A stretch of DNA of 64,000 bases from Aureimonas altamirensis (GCF_023702225.1 NZ_JAMQCO010000010.1:61980-125979); one strand, 5' to 3'; shown: positions 53,199 to 63,360, numbered from the stretch's first letter. Program-made: numbers and translations. The notes: generated from the letters alone by a model not told the origin.

Positions 53199-54559
53199 GG
53201 CTCGCCCCGCTCCCGGCGGAGGCGGGCCCACTCGGCCATCCGCTTGCCGATCTCGCGCTCCGTACCGCGCGGAACGGGTCGATAGAAGCTCTGCCGGCCC
53301 AATTCCTGCGGAAAATAGTTCTGCCCCGAAAAAGCGTCCGGCTCGTCATGATCGTAGCGATAGCCGCTTCCGTAGCCCTCTTCCTTCATAAGCTTCGTCG
53401 GCGCATTCAGGATATGGCGCGGCGGCAGCAGGGAGCCGCCCTCCCGTGCGGTTCGCATCGCAGCCTTGTAGGCCGTGTAGAGCGCATTCGACTTCGGTGC
53501 CGTCGCCAGATAGACGGCGGCTTGCGCCAGCGCCAGCTCACCCTCCGGGCTGCCGAGATAATCGTAGGCATCCTTGGCCGCATTGGCGACGCCCAGGGCC
53601 TGCGGATCGGCGAGGCCGATATCCTCCACCGCCATCCGGACCAGCCGGCGGCCGAGATAGAGCGGGTCTTCTCCGGCGTCCAGCATGCGGCACAGATAGT
53701 AAAGCGCCGCATCGGGATCCGACCCGCGTACCGATTTGTGAAGCGCCGAGATCAGGTTGTAATGCCCGTCCTGCCCCTTGTCGTAGATGGGCGCGCGCCG
53801 CTGCACGATCTCCTGCAGCGTTTCGGCCGAAAAGATCTCGCCCGGCTTGGCCGCGCGCCAGACCTCTTCGGCAAGCGTCAGCACCGCGCGCCCGTCGCCA
53901 TCGGCCATGCGAAGCATGGATTGCCGCGCTTCGTCGTCGAGCGGCAGCGCCCGGCCCTCAGCGGCTTCCGCGCGCTCCAGCAGCCTTGAAAGGGCCTCCG
54001 CGTCATGGGGACGGAAGGTCAGCACGCGCGCCCGCGACAAGAGGGCCGCATTCAGTTCGAAAGATGGATTCTCCGTCGTGGCGCCGACGAGAACGACCGT
54101 CCCATCCTCCATGACGGGCAGAAAGGAGTCCTGCTGGGCGCGGTTGAAGCGATGGATCTCGTCGACGAACAACAATGTGCGCCGACCGTTGGACCGGCGC
54201 AAACGCGCCGTTTCGAATACCTTCTTCAGATCGGCGACGCCGGAAAAGATCGCCGAAATCTGCTCGAAGGCGTAGTCCACCTCGTGGGCCAGGAGCCGCG
54301 CTACCGTCGTCTTGCCGGTGCCCGGAGGACCCCAGAAAATGACCGAGCCGAGCGAGCGCTGTTCCAGCATGCGCGTCAGCACGCCATCCGGACCGGTCAA
54401 ATGCGGTTGCCCCACCACCTCCGCCAGGTTCGCCGGGCGCAGCCTGTCGGCCAGCGGGCGGCCGGCGTCCCCCGTCCCGGCCCGCTCGCCGCGATCGGTA
54501 GCGGTGGCCTGTTGCGGCTTGCGAGCGGGCTGATCCTGCCCGGCGAAAAGATCGGCCAT
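53195..54559 (-). CDS. rarA: Replication-associated recombination protein A (MgsA/RarA)
   Basis: A 454-residue AAA+ ATPase that acts at stalled replication forks. Visible are PLADRLRPANLAEVVGQPHLTGPDGVL, Walker A GPPGTGKTT, Walker B LLFVDEIHRFNRAQQDSFLPVMEDG, sensor 1 LVGATTENPSFELNAALLSRARV and the C-terminal MgsA domain (DPDAALYYLCRMLDAGEDPLYLGRRLVRMAVEDIGLADPQAL). The first 25 residues are a disordered lead with DLFAGQDQPA, which resembles a clamp-binding peptide. It is 24 bases after the protease gene and coupled to crcB. Confidence 0.96.
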   Translation of the reverse strand: MADLFAGQDQPARKPQQATATDRGERAGTGDAGRPLADRLRPANLAEVVGQPHLTGPDGVLTRMLEQRSLGSVIFWGPPGTGKTTVARLLAHEVDYAFEQISAIFSGVADLKKVFETARLRRSNGRRTLLFVDEIHRFNRAQQDSFLPVMEDGTVVLVGATTENPSFELNAALLSRARVLTFRPHDAEALSRLLERAEAAEGRALPLDDEARQSMLRMADGDGRAVLTLAEEVWRAAKPGEIFSAETLQEIVQRRAPIYDKGQDGHYNLISALHKSVRGSDPDAALYYLCRMLDAGEDPLYLGRRLVRMAVEDIGLADPQALGVANAAKDAYDYLGSPEGELALAQAAVYLATAPKSNALYTAYKAAMRTAREGGSLLPPRHILNAPTKLMKEEGYGSGYRYDHDEPDAFSGQNYFPQELGRQSFYRPVPRGTEREIGKRMAEWARLRRERGEP

Positions 54560-54583
54560 GCTCTGCTCCAGGCCCGTGACGGC

Positions 54584-56011
54584 TCAGCGGATGGACTGCG
54601 TCAGCCTTTGTCCATTGCGTTCGATCGCATAGTTCCAGCCTCTGGAGCGCATATCGAGGATGCTTGCAAGCTTTTCCGTCGAATCGACCGCTTCGCCGTT
54701 GATCTCCAGCACGATATCGCGTTGCTGCAGGCGCAGCCTCGCCGCGATGGACCCTTCCCCAACGCCCGTCACCACCACGCCCCGTTTCGTCGTCGGCATC
54801 TCGAGCTCATCGGCCACGCGCGGCGAAAGGTTGGAGACCGTCGCGCCCGAAAACGGATTGTTGCCCTCGATCGTGCGCTCGTCCCGGGCGGGTATTTCCG
54901 GCGCAACCCGCAACGCCATATCCACCACTCGCTCCTGCCCGCCCGAAAGGACGGTCAGCCTTGCGGTCTTGTCCACCCCGATCGTCGCCAGCCGGTATCC
55001 CAGCGCGTCCGGACCGTCGATCTGGAAATCGTCCATCCGCAGCACGACATCGCCCGGCTTCAGCCCGGCATCCGCGGCGGCGCCATCCGGCACGACCTCC
55101 TGTACCAGCGCGCCGGTCGGACGCGGCAGCCCGAGCGCTTCGGCGATATCGCCGGTAACCGGGGCAAAGCCCGCGCCGATATAGGGCCGCTCGAAGCGGC
55201 CTCCGCGTCTGGCCGCGTCCACGAAGACGCGCACCATATTGGACGGGATGGCGAAGCCGATTCCGTTGGACCCGCCCGAGCGGCTGAAGATGGCCGTGTT
55301 GACGCCGATCAGCCGGCCCTGCATGTCGATCAGCGGGCCGCCGGAATTGCCGGGGTTGATGGCCGCGTCGGTCTGGATGAAATAGCCGAAATCGTTGACG
55401 CCGACATGCGTGCGCGCAAGCGCGGAGACGATGCCGCTTGTCACGGTCTGTCCGATTCCGAACGGATTGCCGATGGCCAGCACCAGGTCGCCGATGGAAA
55501 TCTGGTCCGAATCGGAGAATGCGATCGTCGGGAAGGTTTCATCCGCCTCGATGCGCAGCACGGCAAGGTCGGCGCGGGCATCCTTCATCAGGACGGTGGA
55601 CGCATATTCCCGTCCGTCGCCCAGCGCGATCTTGATCTCGTCGGCGCCGTCGACGACGTGATTGTTGGTGACGACGAGACCGGTTCGATCGACGATCACG
55701 CCGGAACCGAGCGACGATTCCATGCGCGGCCGCCCCTGGAAATTGCGGCCGAAGAACTGCTCGAAGAAAGGGTCGCCGGCAAAGGGCGATCGTGCGGCAA
55801 CCTGGCGGGCGGCATACACATTGACGACCGCCGGCGCGGTCTCCTTGACGAGCGGCGCGAAGGTCAGGCTGATCTGGTCCCGGCTTTGAGGAACCTGCGG
55901 CGCGCCGGACGCCTTCGGCACCGGCACGCTGGCGGGCTGGGCCGAGACGCCCGACAGGGAAGCGATGACGAGGAAAAAGGCGGAGGCGCTGCGGAGAAGA
56001 AAGGAAGACAC
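54584..56011 (-). CDS. DegP/DegQ-like periplasmic serine protease
   Basis: A 475-residue HtrA-family protease and chaperone. The signal peptide ends near GVSAQ. The trypsin-like domain (about 85-270) has catalytic His in VVTNNHVVDGA, Asp in DARADLAVLRI and Ser in INPGNSGGPLIDMQG. Two PDZ domains follow (about 285-370 and 385-470). Length and layout match DegQ/Do proteases. The start is a GTG at 56011 with no clear ribosome site. It starts the run that continues with rarA and crcB. It degrades or refolds damaged envelope proteins. Confidence 0.94.
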   Translation of the reverse strand: MSSFLLRSASAFFLVIASLSGVSAQPASVPVPKASGAPQVPQSRDQISLTFAPLVKETAPAVVNVYAARQVAARSPFAGDPFFEQFFGRNFQGRPRMESSLGSGVIVDRTGLVVTNNHVVDGADEIKIALGDGREYASTVLMKDARADLAVLRIEADETFPTIAFSDSDQISIGDLVLAIGNPFGIGQTVTSGIVSALARTHVGVNDFGYFIQTDAAINPGNSGGPLIDMQGRLIGVNTAIFSRSGGSNGIGFAIPSNMVRVFVDAARRGGRFERPYIGAGFAPVTGDIAEALGLPRPTGALVQEVVPDGAAADAGLKPGDVVLRMDDFQIDGPDALGYRLATIGVDKTARLTVLSGGQERVVDMALRVAPEIPARDERTIEGNNPFSGATVSNLSPRVADELEMPTTKRGVVVTGVGEGSIAARLRLQQRDIVLEINGEAVDSTEKLASILDMRSRGWNYAIERNGQRLTQSIR

Positions 56012-56071
56012 TGGTGGCTACCCGAATCGTGCGCTGAAGACGTCTGACTACTGCCGCCAGACTGGCACGAA

Positions 56072-56093
56072 AAAAGGGCCATGCGGCCCTTTT
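56072..56093. terminator. Bidirectional intrinsic terminator
   Basis: A perfect 9-bp stem (AAAAGGGCC, loop ATGC, GGCCCTTTT) has A-rich and T-rich flanks, so it works in both directions. On minus it ends the small gene at 56116. Confidence 0.85.
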
Positions 56094-56115
56094 GTAACCC
56101 GTAAGGTCGCCTGCT

Positions 56116-56292
56116 TCAGTTTGCGGCGATCACCGGTTCGAACTTCTGCAGGGCCGCATTCTCGGCGGGCAGATCGGCCGTGGCATAGCTTGCCGTCAGG
56201 ATGGCAAACGCAGCCAGGGCTCCGAGGAGAACGTAAACGGTGCGGCGCATCGAGAACTCGCTAGCGGTGGTTTGGGAGTTCACATTGTCCAT
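56116..56292 (-). CDS. Small single-span membrane or secreted protein
   Basis: A 58-residue reading frame from ATG 56292, or 44 residues from the in-frame ATG 56250. Either form contains RRTVYVLLGALAAFAILTASYATA, which looks like a membrane anchor or signal peptide, then a short tail LPAENAALQKFEPVIAAN. I recognise no family. A bidirectional terminator 23 bases past the stop and separate neighbours on both sides argue that it is a real, independently transcribed gene. Neither start has a strong ribosome site. Confidence 0.55.
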   Translation of the reverse strand: MDNVNSQTTASEFSMRRTVYVLLGALAAFAILTASYATADLPAENAALQKFEPVIAAN

Positions 56293-56493
56293 GGCAGTCG
56301 TTTAATCCACGTAAACGCCGGGCTGATCGAAAGCGCCGACAGGTTCCAGTTGCCAGATACAATGCGGGCGGGCGCGTTATGGTTGCTGACGCAGCCATCG
56401 CTTTTCGCGCGACACGGCATATCGCACGAAGGACAGGCGCTCGCTATCACCTGTTTGCAACAGTGAAGGCGCACCGATTTATTCTATCACTGG
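56293..56493. other. Non-coding spacer, no feature recognised
   Basis: This 201-base AT-richer spacer lies between the small membrane protein gene and the SDR gene. It should hold the promoter of the former. I see no RNA gene or clear hairpin in it. Confidence 0.4.
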
Positions 56494-57540
56494 TTACTTT
56501 TTCGCGGCTGGCGGCGTGACCAGCCCGAAGCGGATGAGGCTGGCGGCAAGGTCCACCGCTGCCGTCTCCACCGAACGAAAACGGATGCCCAGGATGTCCC
56601 GGGCGGGAGCCGTATCGAGCTCGCGCGCCGCGCCGAGTTCGTCGGCCAGCATCGCCGCCTGGCGCGACACGCGTGCCGCCGCCCGCACCGTCCAATCCGG
56701 CAGGGTCCAGCAGTGAAGCCGTCGCGCGTAGGCTGGATAAGCCCGCGCCAAAATGCGGGTGATCTCACGCAAGGGGACCGTATCGGCGCTGACCAGGAAC
56801 CTGCGCCCCGCCGCCGCCGGCTTGTCGATCGCTTCGACATGAGCGTGGGCCACATCGCGGACATCGACGACGCCGAAGCGGATGTTCGGCAGCGCCGGCA
56901 CCCGCCCGTTCATCATCATGGCGACGATCCGCGCCGAGGTGCCGGCAACGCCATCCAGAAGCGGGCCGAATACCAGCGACGGGTTGATCGTGACCAGCTC
57001 GGTCTCCGTCTTTCCCAAAAGGTCCCAGGCCGCCTTCTCGGCCAGCGTCTTCGACACCGCATAGGGTGAGATATGGGGGCTCTCGACATTGGAGAAATCT
57101 GACTCTCCGAACGCCGTCCCGCGCGGCGGATGCCCATATAGGACCGAGGCGACGGAAGACGTCAGCACGACACGCCCGACGCCTTCCCGCGCCGCCGCGC
57201 GGCAGACGCGGATAGTCCCGTCCCGCGCCGCGGGCACGAGACCGAACTTGTCCTTCGGCTGCGACACGGGGAAGGGAGACGCCGTATGGACGACGGCTCG
57301 GCAACCCGACATGGCGCCGTCCCATCCATCGTCGCGCGTCAGATCGGCGGTTACGATCGAAAGACGATCCACCGGCACGCCGTACTGCAGCATGGTTTGC
57401 CGCAGCGCCTCCCCTTTCGAGGGCTCGCGCACGGTGCCGCGCACGCGATGGCCGGACTTCAGGAGGTTCAGCACGACATGCTTGGCGATGAACCCCGACG
57501 CACCGGTGACCAGAACCCTGTCGCCGTCACCATCACGCAT
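56494..57540 (-). CDS. NAD-dependent epimerase/dehydratase family protein (dihydroflavonol reductase-like)
   Basis: A 348-residue extended short-chain dehydrogenase. The cofactor site is VLVTGASGFIAKHVVLNLLKSGHRVRGTVREPSK, with the RxxR-type context used for NADP. HTASPFPVSQPKD and the active-site YAVSKTLAEKAAW (Tyr-x3-Lys) resemble dihydroflavonol 4-reductase and aldehyde reductases acting on bulky aldehydes. NPSLVFGPLLDG is also typical. ATG 57540 has GAGG five bases upstream; an ATG at 57576 is less likely. It lies behind the ribosomal operon terminator, so it has its own promoter. Confidence 0.85.
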   Translation of the reverse strand: MRDGDGDRVLVTGASGFIAKHVVLNLLKSGHRVRGTVREPSKGEALRQTMLQYGVPVDRLSIVTADLTRDDGWDGAMSGCRAVVHTASPFPVSQPKDKFGLVPAARDGTIRVCRAAAREGVGRVVLTSSVASVLYGHPPRGTAFGESDFSNVESPHISPYAVSKTLAEKAAWDLLGKTETELVTINPSLVFGPLLDGVAGTSARIVAMMMNGRVPALPNIRFGVVDVRDVAHAHVEAIDKPAAAGRRFLVSADTVPLREITRILARAYPAYARRLHCWTLPDWTVRAAARVSRQAAMLADELGAARELDTAPARDILGIRFRSVETAAVDLAASLIRFGLVTPPAAKK

Positions 57541-57630
57541 GATCGCCTCATCGCGGTTAGCGGGCCGCCCTGACAACCCATCCGTCAGATAGAGCGGCGG
57601 ACGGCCGAATGCGACCGCCGCACGGACAAT

Positions 57631-57655
57631 AAAAAAGGGCCCGTCAGGGCCCTTT
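57631..57655 (-). terminator. Intrinsic terminator of the ribosomal protein operon
   Basis: A 9-bp perfect stem (AAAGGGCCC / GGGCCCTTT, 4-base loop) with a continuous T-tract on the minus strand lies 27 bases past the rplQ stop. Confidence 0.92.
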
Positions 57656-57681
57656 CGATGATGAATCCGAGAAGTGTCGGA

Positions 57682-58101
57682 TCAGGCTTCGTCGCCAGCT
57701 TCTGCCTCGGCGCGAGCACGGTCGGCGGCGCCACGCGCATCGGGATCGCGGTCGACGAATTCGATCACGGCCAGCGGGGCGTTGTCGCCGCGGCGGAAGC
57801 CGGCCTTGAGAACGCGCGTATAGCCGCCGTTACGGTCTGCGTAACGGGTCGCCAGCGTATCGAACAGCTTGCGGATGACGGTCTCGTCGCGCACCTGGCT
57901 GATGGCCTGACGGCGGGCATGCAGATCGCCGCGCTTGCCGAGCGTGATCAGCTTTTCCACGACGGGGCGAAGATCCTTCGCCTTCGGCAGCGTGGTGACG
58001 ATCTGCTCGTGCTCGATCAGCGAGGCCGCCATATTGGCAAACATCGCCTTACGGTGCGAAGCGGTACGGTTGAGTTTACGGCCGCGGTTTCCGTGACGCA
58101 T
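57682..58101 (-). CDS. rplQ: 50S ribosomal protein L17
   Basis: A 139-residue large-subunit protein. It opens [58 protein letters not shown], nearly invariant in alphaproteobacteria. The C-terminal 20 residues are an acidic, Ala-rich tail. ATG 58101 has AAGGAG eight bases upstream. It is the last gene of the leftward spc-alpha operon, and the terminator follows. Confidence 0.98.
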   Translation of the reverse strand: MRHGNRGRKLNRTASHRKAMFANMAASLIEHEQIVTTLPKAKDLRPVVEKLITLGKRGDLHARRQAISQVRDETVIRKLFDTLATRYADRNGGYTRVLKAGFRRGDNAPLAVIEFVDRDPDARGAADRARAEAEAGDEA

Positions 58102-58215
58102 GGTGTTAGCTCCTTGAAGGGCCGGTCTCCCGGCGGTCGGCATCCTCGCTCCCGTTTGCCGGGGCATGTGCCTTTGAATGATTGTTCCCACCGGCCGAAG
58201 CCGGCTCAGTCATGC

Positions 58216-58249
58216 GCACCGCCGCCCCGGCTGTCCGGGGCGGCGGTGC
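58216..58249 (-). other. Intercistronic stem-loop rpoA/rplQ
   Basis: A perfect 15-bp stem (GCACCGCCGCCCCGG and its complement) with a CTGT loop lies eight bases past the rpoA stop. No T-tract follows on the minus strand, so it is more likely an mRNA processing or stability element than a terminator. Confidence 0.75.
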
Positions 58250-58256
58250 CTTTCGA

Positions 58257-59273
58257 TCAGTACTGATCTTCGTAGCGCTTGGCCAGGTCGTCGATGTTCT
58301 CGGGCGGCCAGGCCGGCACTTCCATGCCGAGATGCAGCCCCATCGAGGCCAGCACTTCCTTGATCTCGTTCAGCGACTTGCGGCCGAAGTTCGGGGTACG
58401 GAGCATCTCCGCCTCGGTCTTCTGGATCAGGTCGCCGATATAGACGATGTTGTCGTTCTTCAGGCAGTTCGCCGAACGAACCGACAGCTCCAACTCGTCC
58501 ACCTTCTTGAGGAGGGCCGGGTTGAAGGCCAGTTCCGCGATCTGCTCTTCCGAGCCTCGCACGTCGCGCTGCGGCTCTTCGAAGTTCACGAAGACGGCCA
58601 GCTGGTCCTGCAGGATGCGCGCGGCATAGGCAACGGCATCTTCACCCGAGATCGAACCATCGGTCTCGATCTGCATGGTCAGCTTGTCCTTGTTCAGGTC
58701 CTGCCCCTCGCGGGTATTCTCGACCTTGTAGGACACCTTCTTGACCGGGGAGAACAACGCATCCACGGGGATGAGGCCGATCGGCGCATCCTCTGCACGG
58801 TTCTGGTCGGCCGGAACATAGCCCTTGCCGGTGTTGACGGTGAGTTCCATGCGGATCTCGGCGCCATCGTCCAGCGTGCAGATCTCGTGATCCGGGTTGA
58901 GGATCTCGATATCGCCTACGGTCTGGATGTCGCCAGCCGTGACGACGCCCGGACCCGACTTGCGCAACACCATCCGCTTCGGGCCTTCGCCCTGCATGCC
59001 GATGTTGATTTCCTTGACGTTGAGGACGATGTCCGTCACGTCCTCGCGCACGCCGGCGATCGAGGAGAACTCGTGCAGCACGCCGTCGATCTGGATCGCG
59101 GTCACGGCCGCGCCCTGAAGCGACGACAGAAGCACGCGCCGCAGCGCGTTGCCGAGGGTCAGGCCGAAGCCGCGCTCGAGCGGCTCCGCCGTAAGGGAGG
59201 CCCTCGTCCGGCTCGTGCTGTTGAACACGACCTGGTTGGGCTTGGTAAGGTCTTGCCAGTTGCTGGCGATCAT
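58257..59273 (-). CDS. rpoA: DNA-directed RNA polymerase alpha subunit
   Basis: A 338-residue core subunit of RNA polymerase. The N-terminal dimerisation domain has [56 protein letters not shown]. The C-terminal DNA- and activator-binding domain has [61 protein letters not shown] precedes ATG 59273 by eight bases. It sits between rpsK and rplQ, the universal alpha operon order. Confidence 0.99.
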   Translation of the reverse strand: MIASNWQDLTKPNQVVFNSTSRTRASLTAEPLERGFGLTLGNALRRVLLSSLQGAAVTAIQIDGVLHEFSSIAGVREDVTDIVLNVKEINIGMQGEGPKRMVLRKSGPGVVTAGDIQTVGDIEILNPDHEICTLDDGAEIRMELTVNTGKGYVPADQNRAEDAPIGLIPVDALFSPVKKVSYKVENTREGQDLNKDKLTMQIETDGSISGEDAVAYAARILQDQLAVFVNFEEPQRDVRGSEEQIAELAFNPALLKKVDELELSVRSANCLKNDNIVYIGDLIQKTEAEMLRTPNFGRKSLNEIKEVLASMGLHLGMEVPAWPPENIDDLAKRYEDQY

Positions 59274-59359
59274 CGCGCTTGCCTTTCAGCTACCCCGCCA
59301 CCATCCATTCGTGGCGATAGGTCTCAGTTGAGAAGGATCCCCCCTCTCGAAACGGGCAA

Positions 59360-59388
59360 AACCGCACTGCCGGATCGACAGTGCGGTT
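59360..59388 (-). other. Intercistronic stem-loop rpsK/rpoA
   Basis: A perfect 10-bp stem (AACCGCACTG / CAGTGCGGTT, 9-base loop) lies 18 bases past the rpsK stop. A short TTTT run on the minus strand makes weak termination possible. Confidence 0.7.
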
Positions 59389-59406
59389 CATGTCCACGAT
59401 ATGGCG

Positions 59407-59796
59407 TCAGACGCGGCGCTTCTTGCGCGGACGAACACCATTGTGCGGAATCGGCGTCACGTCGCGGATCGACGTGATGGTGAAGCCGGCGGCCTGAAGC
59501 GCGCGGAGCGCGGACTCACGACCCGATCCCGGCCCGGAAACCTCGACTTCAAGCGTACGCATGCCGTGTTCCTGCGCCTTCTTGGCGGCATCTTCGGCGG
59601 CGATCTGCGCAGCGAAGGGCGTCGACTTGCGCGAGCCCTTGAAACCCTGGGCACCTGCGGAGGACCAGGCAATCGTATTGCCCTGCGCGTCCGTGATGGT
59701 GATCAGCGTATTGTTGAAGGAGGAATTCACGTGGGCCACGCCGGACGTGATGTTCTTGCGCTCGCGACGACGAACGCGCTGTGCTTCCTTGGCCAT
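59407..59796 (-). CDS. rpsK: 30S ribosomal protein S11
   Basis: A 129-residue platform protein of the small subunit. It is identified by [64 protein letters not shown] and the C-terminal [23 protein letters not shown]. It follows rpsM by 105 bases. Length is normal and the end RPRKKRRV is invariant. Confidence 0.99.
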   Translation of the reverse strand: MAKEAQRVRRRERKNITSGVAHVNSSFNNTLITITDAQGNTIAWSSAGAQGFKGSRKSTPFAAQIAAEDAAKKAQEHGMRTLEVEVSGPGSGRESALRALQAAGFTITSIRDVTPIPHNGVRPRKKRRV

Positions 59797-59848
59797 AGTC
59801 TCTCTTTCTCAAGATCTCGACACCGCCGTGATACCAGCGGCTACACCC

Positions 59849-59894
59849 GCGGAGGGCCTGCCCTCCGCAGCCGGCGCGGCGACGTGGCCGCGCC
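59849..59894 (-). other. Two intercistronic stem-loops rpsM/rpsK
   Basis: GCGGAGGG pairs with CCCTCCGC (59849-59868, 4-base loop), and GGCGCGGC pairs with GCCGCGCC (59873-59894, 6-base loop). Both lie just past the rpsM stop on the minus strand. Neither is followed by a T-tract. Confidence 0.7.
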
Positions 59895-59901
59895 CGCAGA
59901 A

Positions 59902-60270
59902 TTACTTCTTCTTGCCGGCGATCGGCTTGGCCGGGCCCTTGCGGGTGCGCGCATTGGTATGCGTGCGCTGGCCACGAACCGGCAGGCTGCGGCGATGACG
60001 CAGGCCGCGGTAGCAGCCGAGATCCATCAGGCGCTTGATGTTCATCGACGTCTCGCGACGCAGATCACCCTCGACCTGGTAGTCCCGGTCGATGATCTCG
60101 CGGATCTGAAGGACTTCGGCGTCGGTCAGGTCGTTGACGCGGCGCTCCGACGCGAGCCGGGCCTTGTCGACGATCTCCTGCGCGAAGCGCGGGCCGATGC
60201 CGTGAATGTACTGAAGCGCGATGACGACGCGCTTGCTGCTCGGGATGTTGACGCCAGCGATACGTGCCAC
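59902..60270 (-). CDS. rpsM: 30S ribosomal protein S13
   Basis: A 122-residue small-subunit head protein. It begins [32 protein letters not shown] and ends [35 protein letters not shown], both invariant. The start is GTG 60270, which has TAGGAG seven bases upstream. The spacer to adk is 166 bases, unusually long for this operon. Confidence 0.98.
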   Translation of the reverse strand: MARIAGVNIPSSKRVVIALQYIHGIGPRFAQEIVDKARLASERRVNDLTDAEVLQIREIIDRDYQVEGDLRRETSMNIKRLMDLGCYRGLRHRRSLPVRGQRTHTNARTRKGPAKPIAGKKK

Positions 60271-60436
60271 GTCCGTACTCCTAGTTTCGGGGCCGCTCGG
60301 CCCTACCGGTTGAAGGGGGCCGATAAGCGAAAGCGATCGGCAAGCCCCAGACATGAGACCGCACCGACCGCAAAGGATTCGCGAATGGGCGGCTTATAGG
60401 AAATCGACGGCCCGGAGTCAACCGAGCCCCGGCGCT

Positions 60437-61039
60437 TCAGGCATTGCCGTCGGCGATACGCTCCTGCAGGGCCTTGCGGATCTGCTGCGTCACCTCGTCC
60501 ATCGCGGCCATGCCGTCGATCGTGTGCACGAGGTCACGTTCCCGGTAGTAGGGCCCGACAGCCGCGGTCATGTCGCGGAACTCTCCGAGTCGACGCCGGA
60601 AGACGTCCGGATTGTCGTCCTTGCGGACCGGCAGACCCTTGGCTTCCGTTTCGGCGGCGCGGCGGGCGATGCGTTCGACGAGGCGATCCTCGTCGACCTT
60701 GAACTCGATCACGCGGTCGAGCCGAAGCCCTTTCTCGTCCAGCATGGCTTCCAGTGCCATGGCCTGGGCGACCGTCCGCGGAAACCCGTCCAGGATGAAG
60801 CCCTTGCGCGCATCCTCCTGTTCGATGCGGTCCGCGACGATGCCGATGACGACCTCGTCCGGCACCAGCTGGCCGGCATCCATCAAGGCTTGCGCCTTGC
60901 GGCCGACCTCGGTGCCCTGCGCAACGGCTTCGCGGAGCATGTCTCCGGTGGAGAGTTGCGGAATGCCATAGGCTTCCGTCAACCGCTGGGCCTGGGTCCC
61001 CTTCCCGGCTCCCGGCGGTCCGAGCAGAATCAGTCTCAT
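60437..61039 (-). CDS. adk: Adenylate kinase
   Basis: A 200-residue enzyme that interconverts AMP + ATP with two ADP. The P-loop is [16 protein letters not shown]; the AMP site has [12 protein letters not shown] and [13 protein letters not shown]. The LID is short ([25 protein letters not shown]) with no zinc cysteines, as in the short-type enzymes of alphaproteobacteria. Its ATG overlaps the secY stop by four bases, so the two are coupled. Confidence 0.98.
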   Translation of the reverse strand: MRLILLGPPGAGKGTQAQRLTEAYGIPQLSTGDMLREAVAQGTEVGRKAQALMDAGQLVPDEVVIGIVADRIEQEDARKGFILDGFPRTVAQAMALEAMLDEKGLRLDRVIEFKVDEDRLVERIARRAAETEAKGLPVRKDDNPDVFRRRLGEFRDMTAAVGPYYRERDLVHTIDGMAAMDEVTQQIRKALQERIADGNA

Positions 61040-62379
61040 CGATTTCCCCGTTTACCCCCGCGGAGCTTCGCCTTCTTGACGAGCCCCTCATATTGATGCG
61101 CCAGCAGGTGCCCCTGAACCTGCGCAACCGTATCCATCGTCACGGATACGACGATCAGCAGCGACGTTCCCCCGAGATAGAACGGAATACCGACCGCGGA
61201 AATCAGGAACTCCGGCAGAAGGCAGATGGCGACAAGATAGATCGCGCCGAGAACCGTGATGCGCGTCAGCACATAATCGATGTATTCGGCCGTCCGCTCG
61301 CCGGGCCGGATACCCGGGATGAAGCCCCCATGTTTCTTCAGGTTGTCCGCCGTGTCCTTGGGATTGAACACGATCGCCGTATAGAAGAACGCGAAGAAGG
61401 CGATCATCGACGCATACAGGATCATGTACAGGGGCTGGCCGTGACCGAGCGAGGCGACGAGGCCCGTGGCCCAGCCGGGCAACTGGCTCGTATCCGAGAA
61501 ATTGGCGATCGTCACGGGCAGCAGAAGGAGCGACGAGGCGAAGATCGGAGGGATGACACCCGCCGTATTCAGCTTCAGCGGCAAGTGCGACGTGTCGCCC
61601 TGGAACATGCGATTGCCGACCTGGCGCTTCGGATACTGGATCAGAAGGCGGCGCTGGGCGCGCTCGAAGAACACGATGAAGGCGATGCAGCCGATGGCGA
61701 CCACGATGACCAGCAGGATCACAAAGGTCGAGAGCGCGCCGGTACGACCGAGCTCCAGGAGGTTCGCGATGGCCGAGGGCAGGTTTGCCACGATGCCGGC
61801 GAAGATGATCAGAGAAATGCCGTTGCCGATGCCCCGCGCGGTGATCTGCTCTCCCAGCCACATCAGGAACATCGTGCCGCCGACCAGCGTGATGACGCTC
61901 GAGACGACGAAGAACATCCCCGGATCGGTCACGATGTTGCTGGAGGACTGAAGGCCGACGGCGATCCCATAGGCCTGCACGGTCGCCAGCAAGACCGTGC
62001 CGTAGCGGGTATACTGGTTGATGATCTTGCGGCCCTGCTCGCCCTCTTTCTTGAGCGCCTCGAGCGAGGGCACGACCGAGGTCATGAGCTGGATGATGAT
62101 CGACGCGGAGATATACGGCATGATGCCGAGCGCGAATATGGCCATGCGGCCGACCGCGCCGCCGGCGAACATGTTGAACACGCCGAGTATGCCGGTGGAC
62201 TGCTGCTGGAACGCCTGCGCCAATGCTTCAGGATCTATGCCGGGCATCGGGATGTAGGTGCCGAGGCGGTAGACCAGAAGCGCGCCGAGCGTGAACCAGA
62301 TCCGCTTCTTCAGGTCTTCTGCCTTGGAGAAGGCAGCGAAATTCAGGTTTGCGGCAAGTTGTTCCGCGGCCGATGCCAT
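61036..62379 (-). CDS. secY: Protein translocase subunit SecY
   Basis: A 447-residue channel of the Sec translocase with ten membrane spans. Family segments include [75 protein letters not shown], the plug/ring helices and [45 protein letters not shown] 62379 has GGAG about 11 bases upstream and gives the family N-terminus ([21 protein letters not shown]). It lies between rplO and adk. Confidence 0.98.
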   Translation of the reverse strand: MASAAEQLAANLNFAAFSKAEDLKKRIWFTLGALLVYRLGTYIPMPGIDPEALAQAFQQQSTGILGVFNMFAGGAVGRMAIFALGIMPYISASIIIQLMTSVVPSLEALKKEGEQGRKIINQYTRYGTVLLATVQAYGIAVGLQSSSNIVTDPGMFFVVSSVITLVGGTMFLMWLGEQITARGIGNGISLIIFAGIVANLPSAIANLLELGRTGALSTFVILLVIVVAIGCIAFIVFFERAQRRLLIQYPKRQVGNRMFQGDTSHLPLKLNTAGVIPPIFASSLLLLPVTIANFSDTSQLPGWATGLVASLGHGQPLYMILYASMIAFFAFFYTAIVFNPKDTADNLKKHGGFIPGIRPGERTAEYIDYVLTRITVLGAIYLVAICLLPEFLISAVGIPFYLGGTSLLIVVSVTMDTVAQVQGHLLAHQYEGLVKKAKLRGGKRGNR

Positions 62380-62555
62380 CTTGAAAATATCTCCGGGTAG
62401 AACCCATGCCCGCCCGTTGGTGGCACGACGCGGGCATCGGTTTCCAACTTCAGCCTCTGCGCCGCCGTTCCTGCCGCGCACCGGGGCCTATGTGCCCACG
62501 CCAATCCGGGATTACCGCTCCCGGCAGTCCGGGACAAGGCATGGAATCACATGAC

Positions 62556-62579
62556 GAAGCGGCCCGCAGAGGCCGCTTC
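62556..62579 (-). other. Intercistronic stem-loop rplO/secY
   Basis: A perfect 9-bp stem (GAAGCGGCC / GGCCGCTTC, 6-base loop) lies in the 249-base spacer between rplO and secY, the longest in the operon. No T-tract follows on the minus strand. The rest of the spacer shows no gene, and a secondary promoter for secY-adk is possible there. Confidence 0.7.
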
Positions 62580-62628
62580 CATCGTCTCAATCTGGCGAGT
62601 TACGCCTCGCGACGCAAGAGGGCCCAGA

Positions 62629-63099
62629 TCAGGCTTCGGCGGTCGCCGGAAGCGTGACGGAACCGCCCGCCTTCTCGACCTTCTCGACGGCAGCCTTGGA
62701 GGCCCCGTCGACCGTGATCTGCAGCTTGGCCTTCAGCTCGCCATCCGCCAGCAGACGGATGCCGTCGCGCTGCCGGCGTACCAGGCCGGCGGCCTTGAGC
62801 GCCTCGAAGTCGATCGCGGCCTTGGCATCGAGCTTGCCGGCGTCGATCGCCTGCTGGATGCGTCCGACCGAAACGATGTTGTAGTCCTTCGCGAAGATGT
62901 TCACGAAGCCACGCTTCGGCAGGCGACGATACAGCGGCATCTGGCCGCCTTCGAAGCCGTTGATGGCCACGCCGGAGCGCGACTTCTGGCCCTTCACGCC
63001 ACGGCCGCCGGTCTTGCCGGAGCCCGAGCCGATGCCACGGCCCACGCGCTTGCGGGAATGGGTTGCGCCGTCGATGTCGGCGAGTTCGTTGAGCTTCAT
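62629..63099 (-). CDS. rplO: 50S ribosomal protein L15
   Basis: A 156-residue large-subunit assembly protein. It begins [65 protein letters not shown], the Gly-rich invariant lead. The C-terminal part carries the [26 protein letters not shown] fold. It follows rpmD by 16 bases. Confidence 0.99.
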   Translation of the reverse strand: MKLNELADIDGATHSRKRVGRGIGSGSGKTGGRGVKGQKSRSGVAINGFEGGQMPLYRRLPKRGFVNIFAKDYNIVSVGRIQQAIDAGKLDAKAAIDFEALKAAGLVRRQRDGIRLLADGELKAKLQITVDGASKAAVEKVEKAGGSVTLPATAEA

Positions 63100-63115
63100 T
63101 TCTGCTACTCCCGGC

Positions 63116-63319
63116 TCACTGGCCGTCGACGACGCGGACGAGGTGGCTGACCTTGGCGATCATGCCACGGACGGAGGGCGTATCCTCCAGCGTCCGGCGA
63201 CGGTGCATCTTGTTGAGACCGAGGCCGACGAGGGTCTGGCGCTGGTCGTTGGGGCGGCGAAGCGGGCTACCGATCTGCTCGACGGTGATCGTCTTCCCGG
63301 TCACTTTGTTGTCAGCCAT
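63116..63319 (-). CDS. rpmD: 50S ribosomal protein L30
   Basis: A 67-residue protein with [55 protein letters not shown], the complete L30 pattern. It lies between rpsE and rplO as in the standard spc operon. The ATG has AAGGAGC upstream. Confidence 0.98.
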   Translation of the reverse strand: MADNKVTGKTITVEQIGSPLRRPNDQRQTLVGLGLNKMHRRRTLEDTPSVRGMIAKVSHLVRVVDGQ

Positions 63320-63360
63320 GACGTGGCTCCTTGTTCAATGGTTCGTCCTGCGTGTTGCCG

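Noticed and set aside
52763-53240. Fluoride riboswitch upstream of crcB
   Set aside because: crcB starts inside the rarA stop codon and has no leader of its own; no riboswitch core is visible.
54005-56047. A 680-residue plus-strand open frame
   Set aside because: It is antisense to rarA and the DegP-like protease and contains no recognisable domain.
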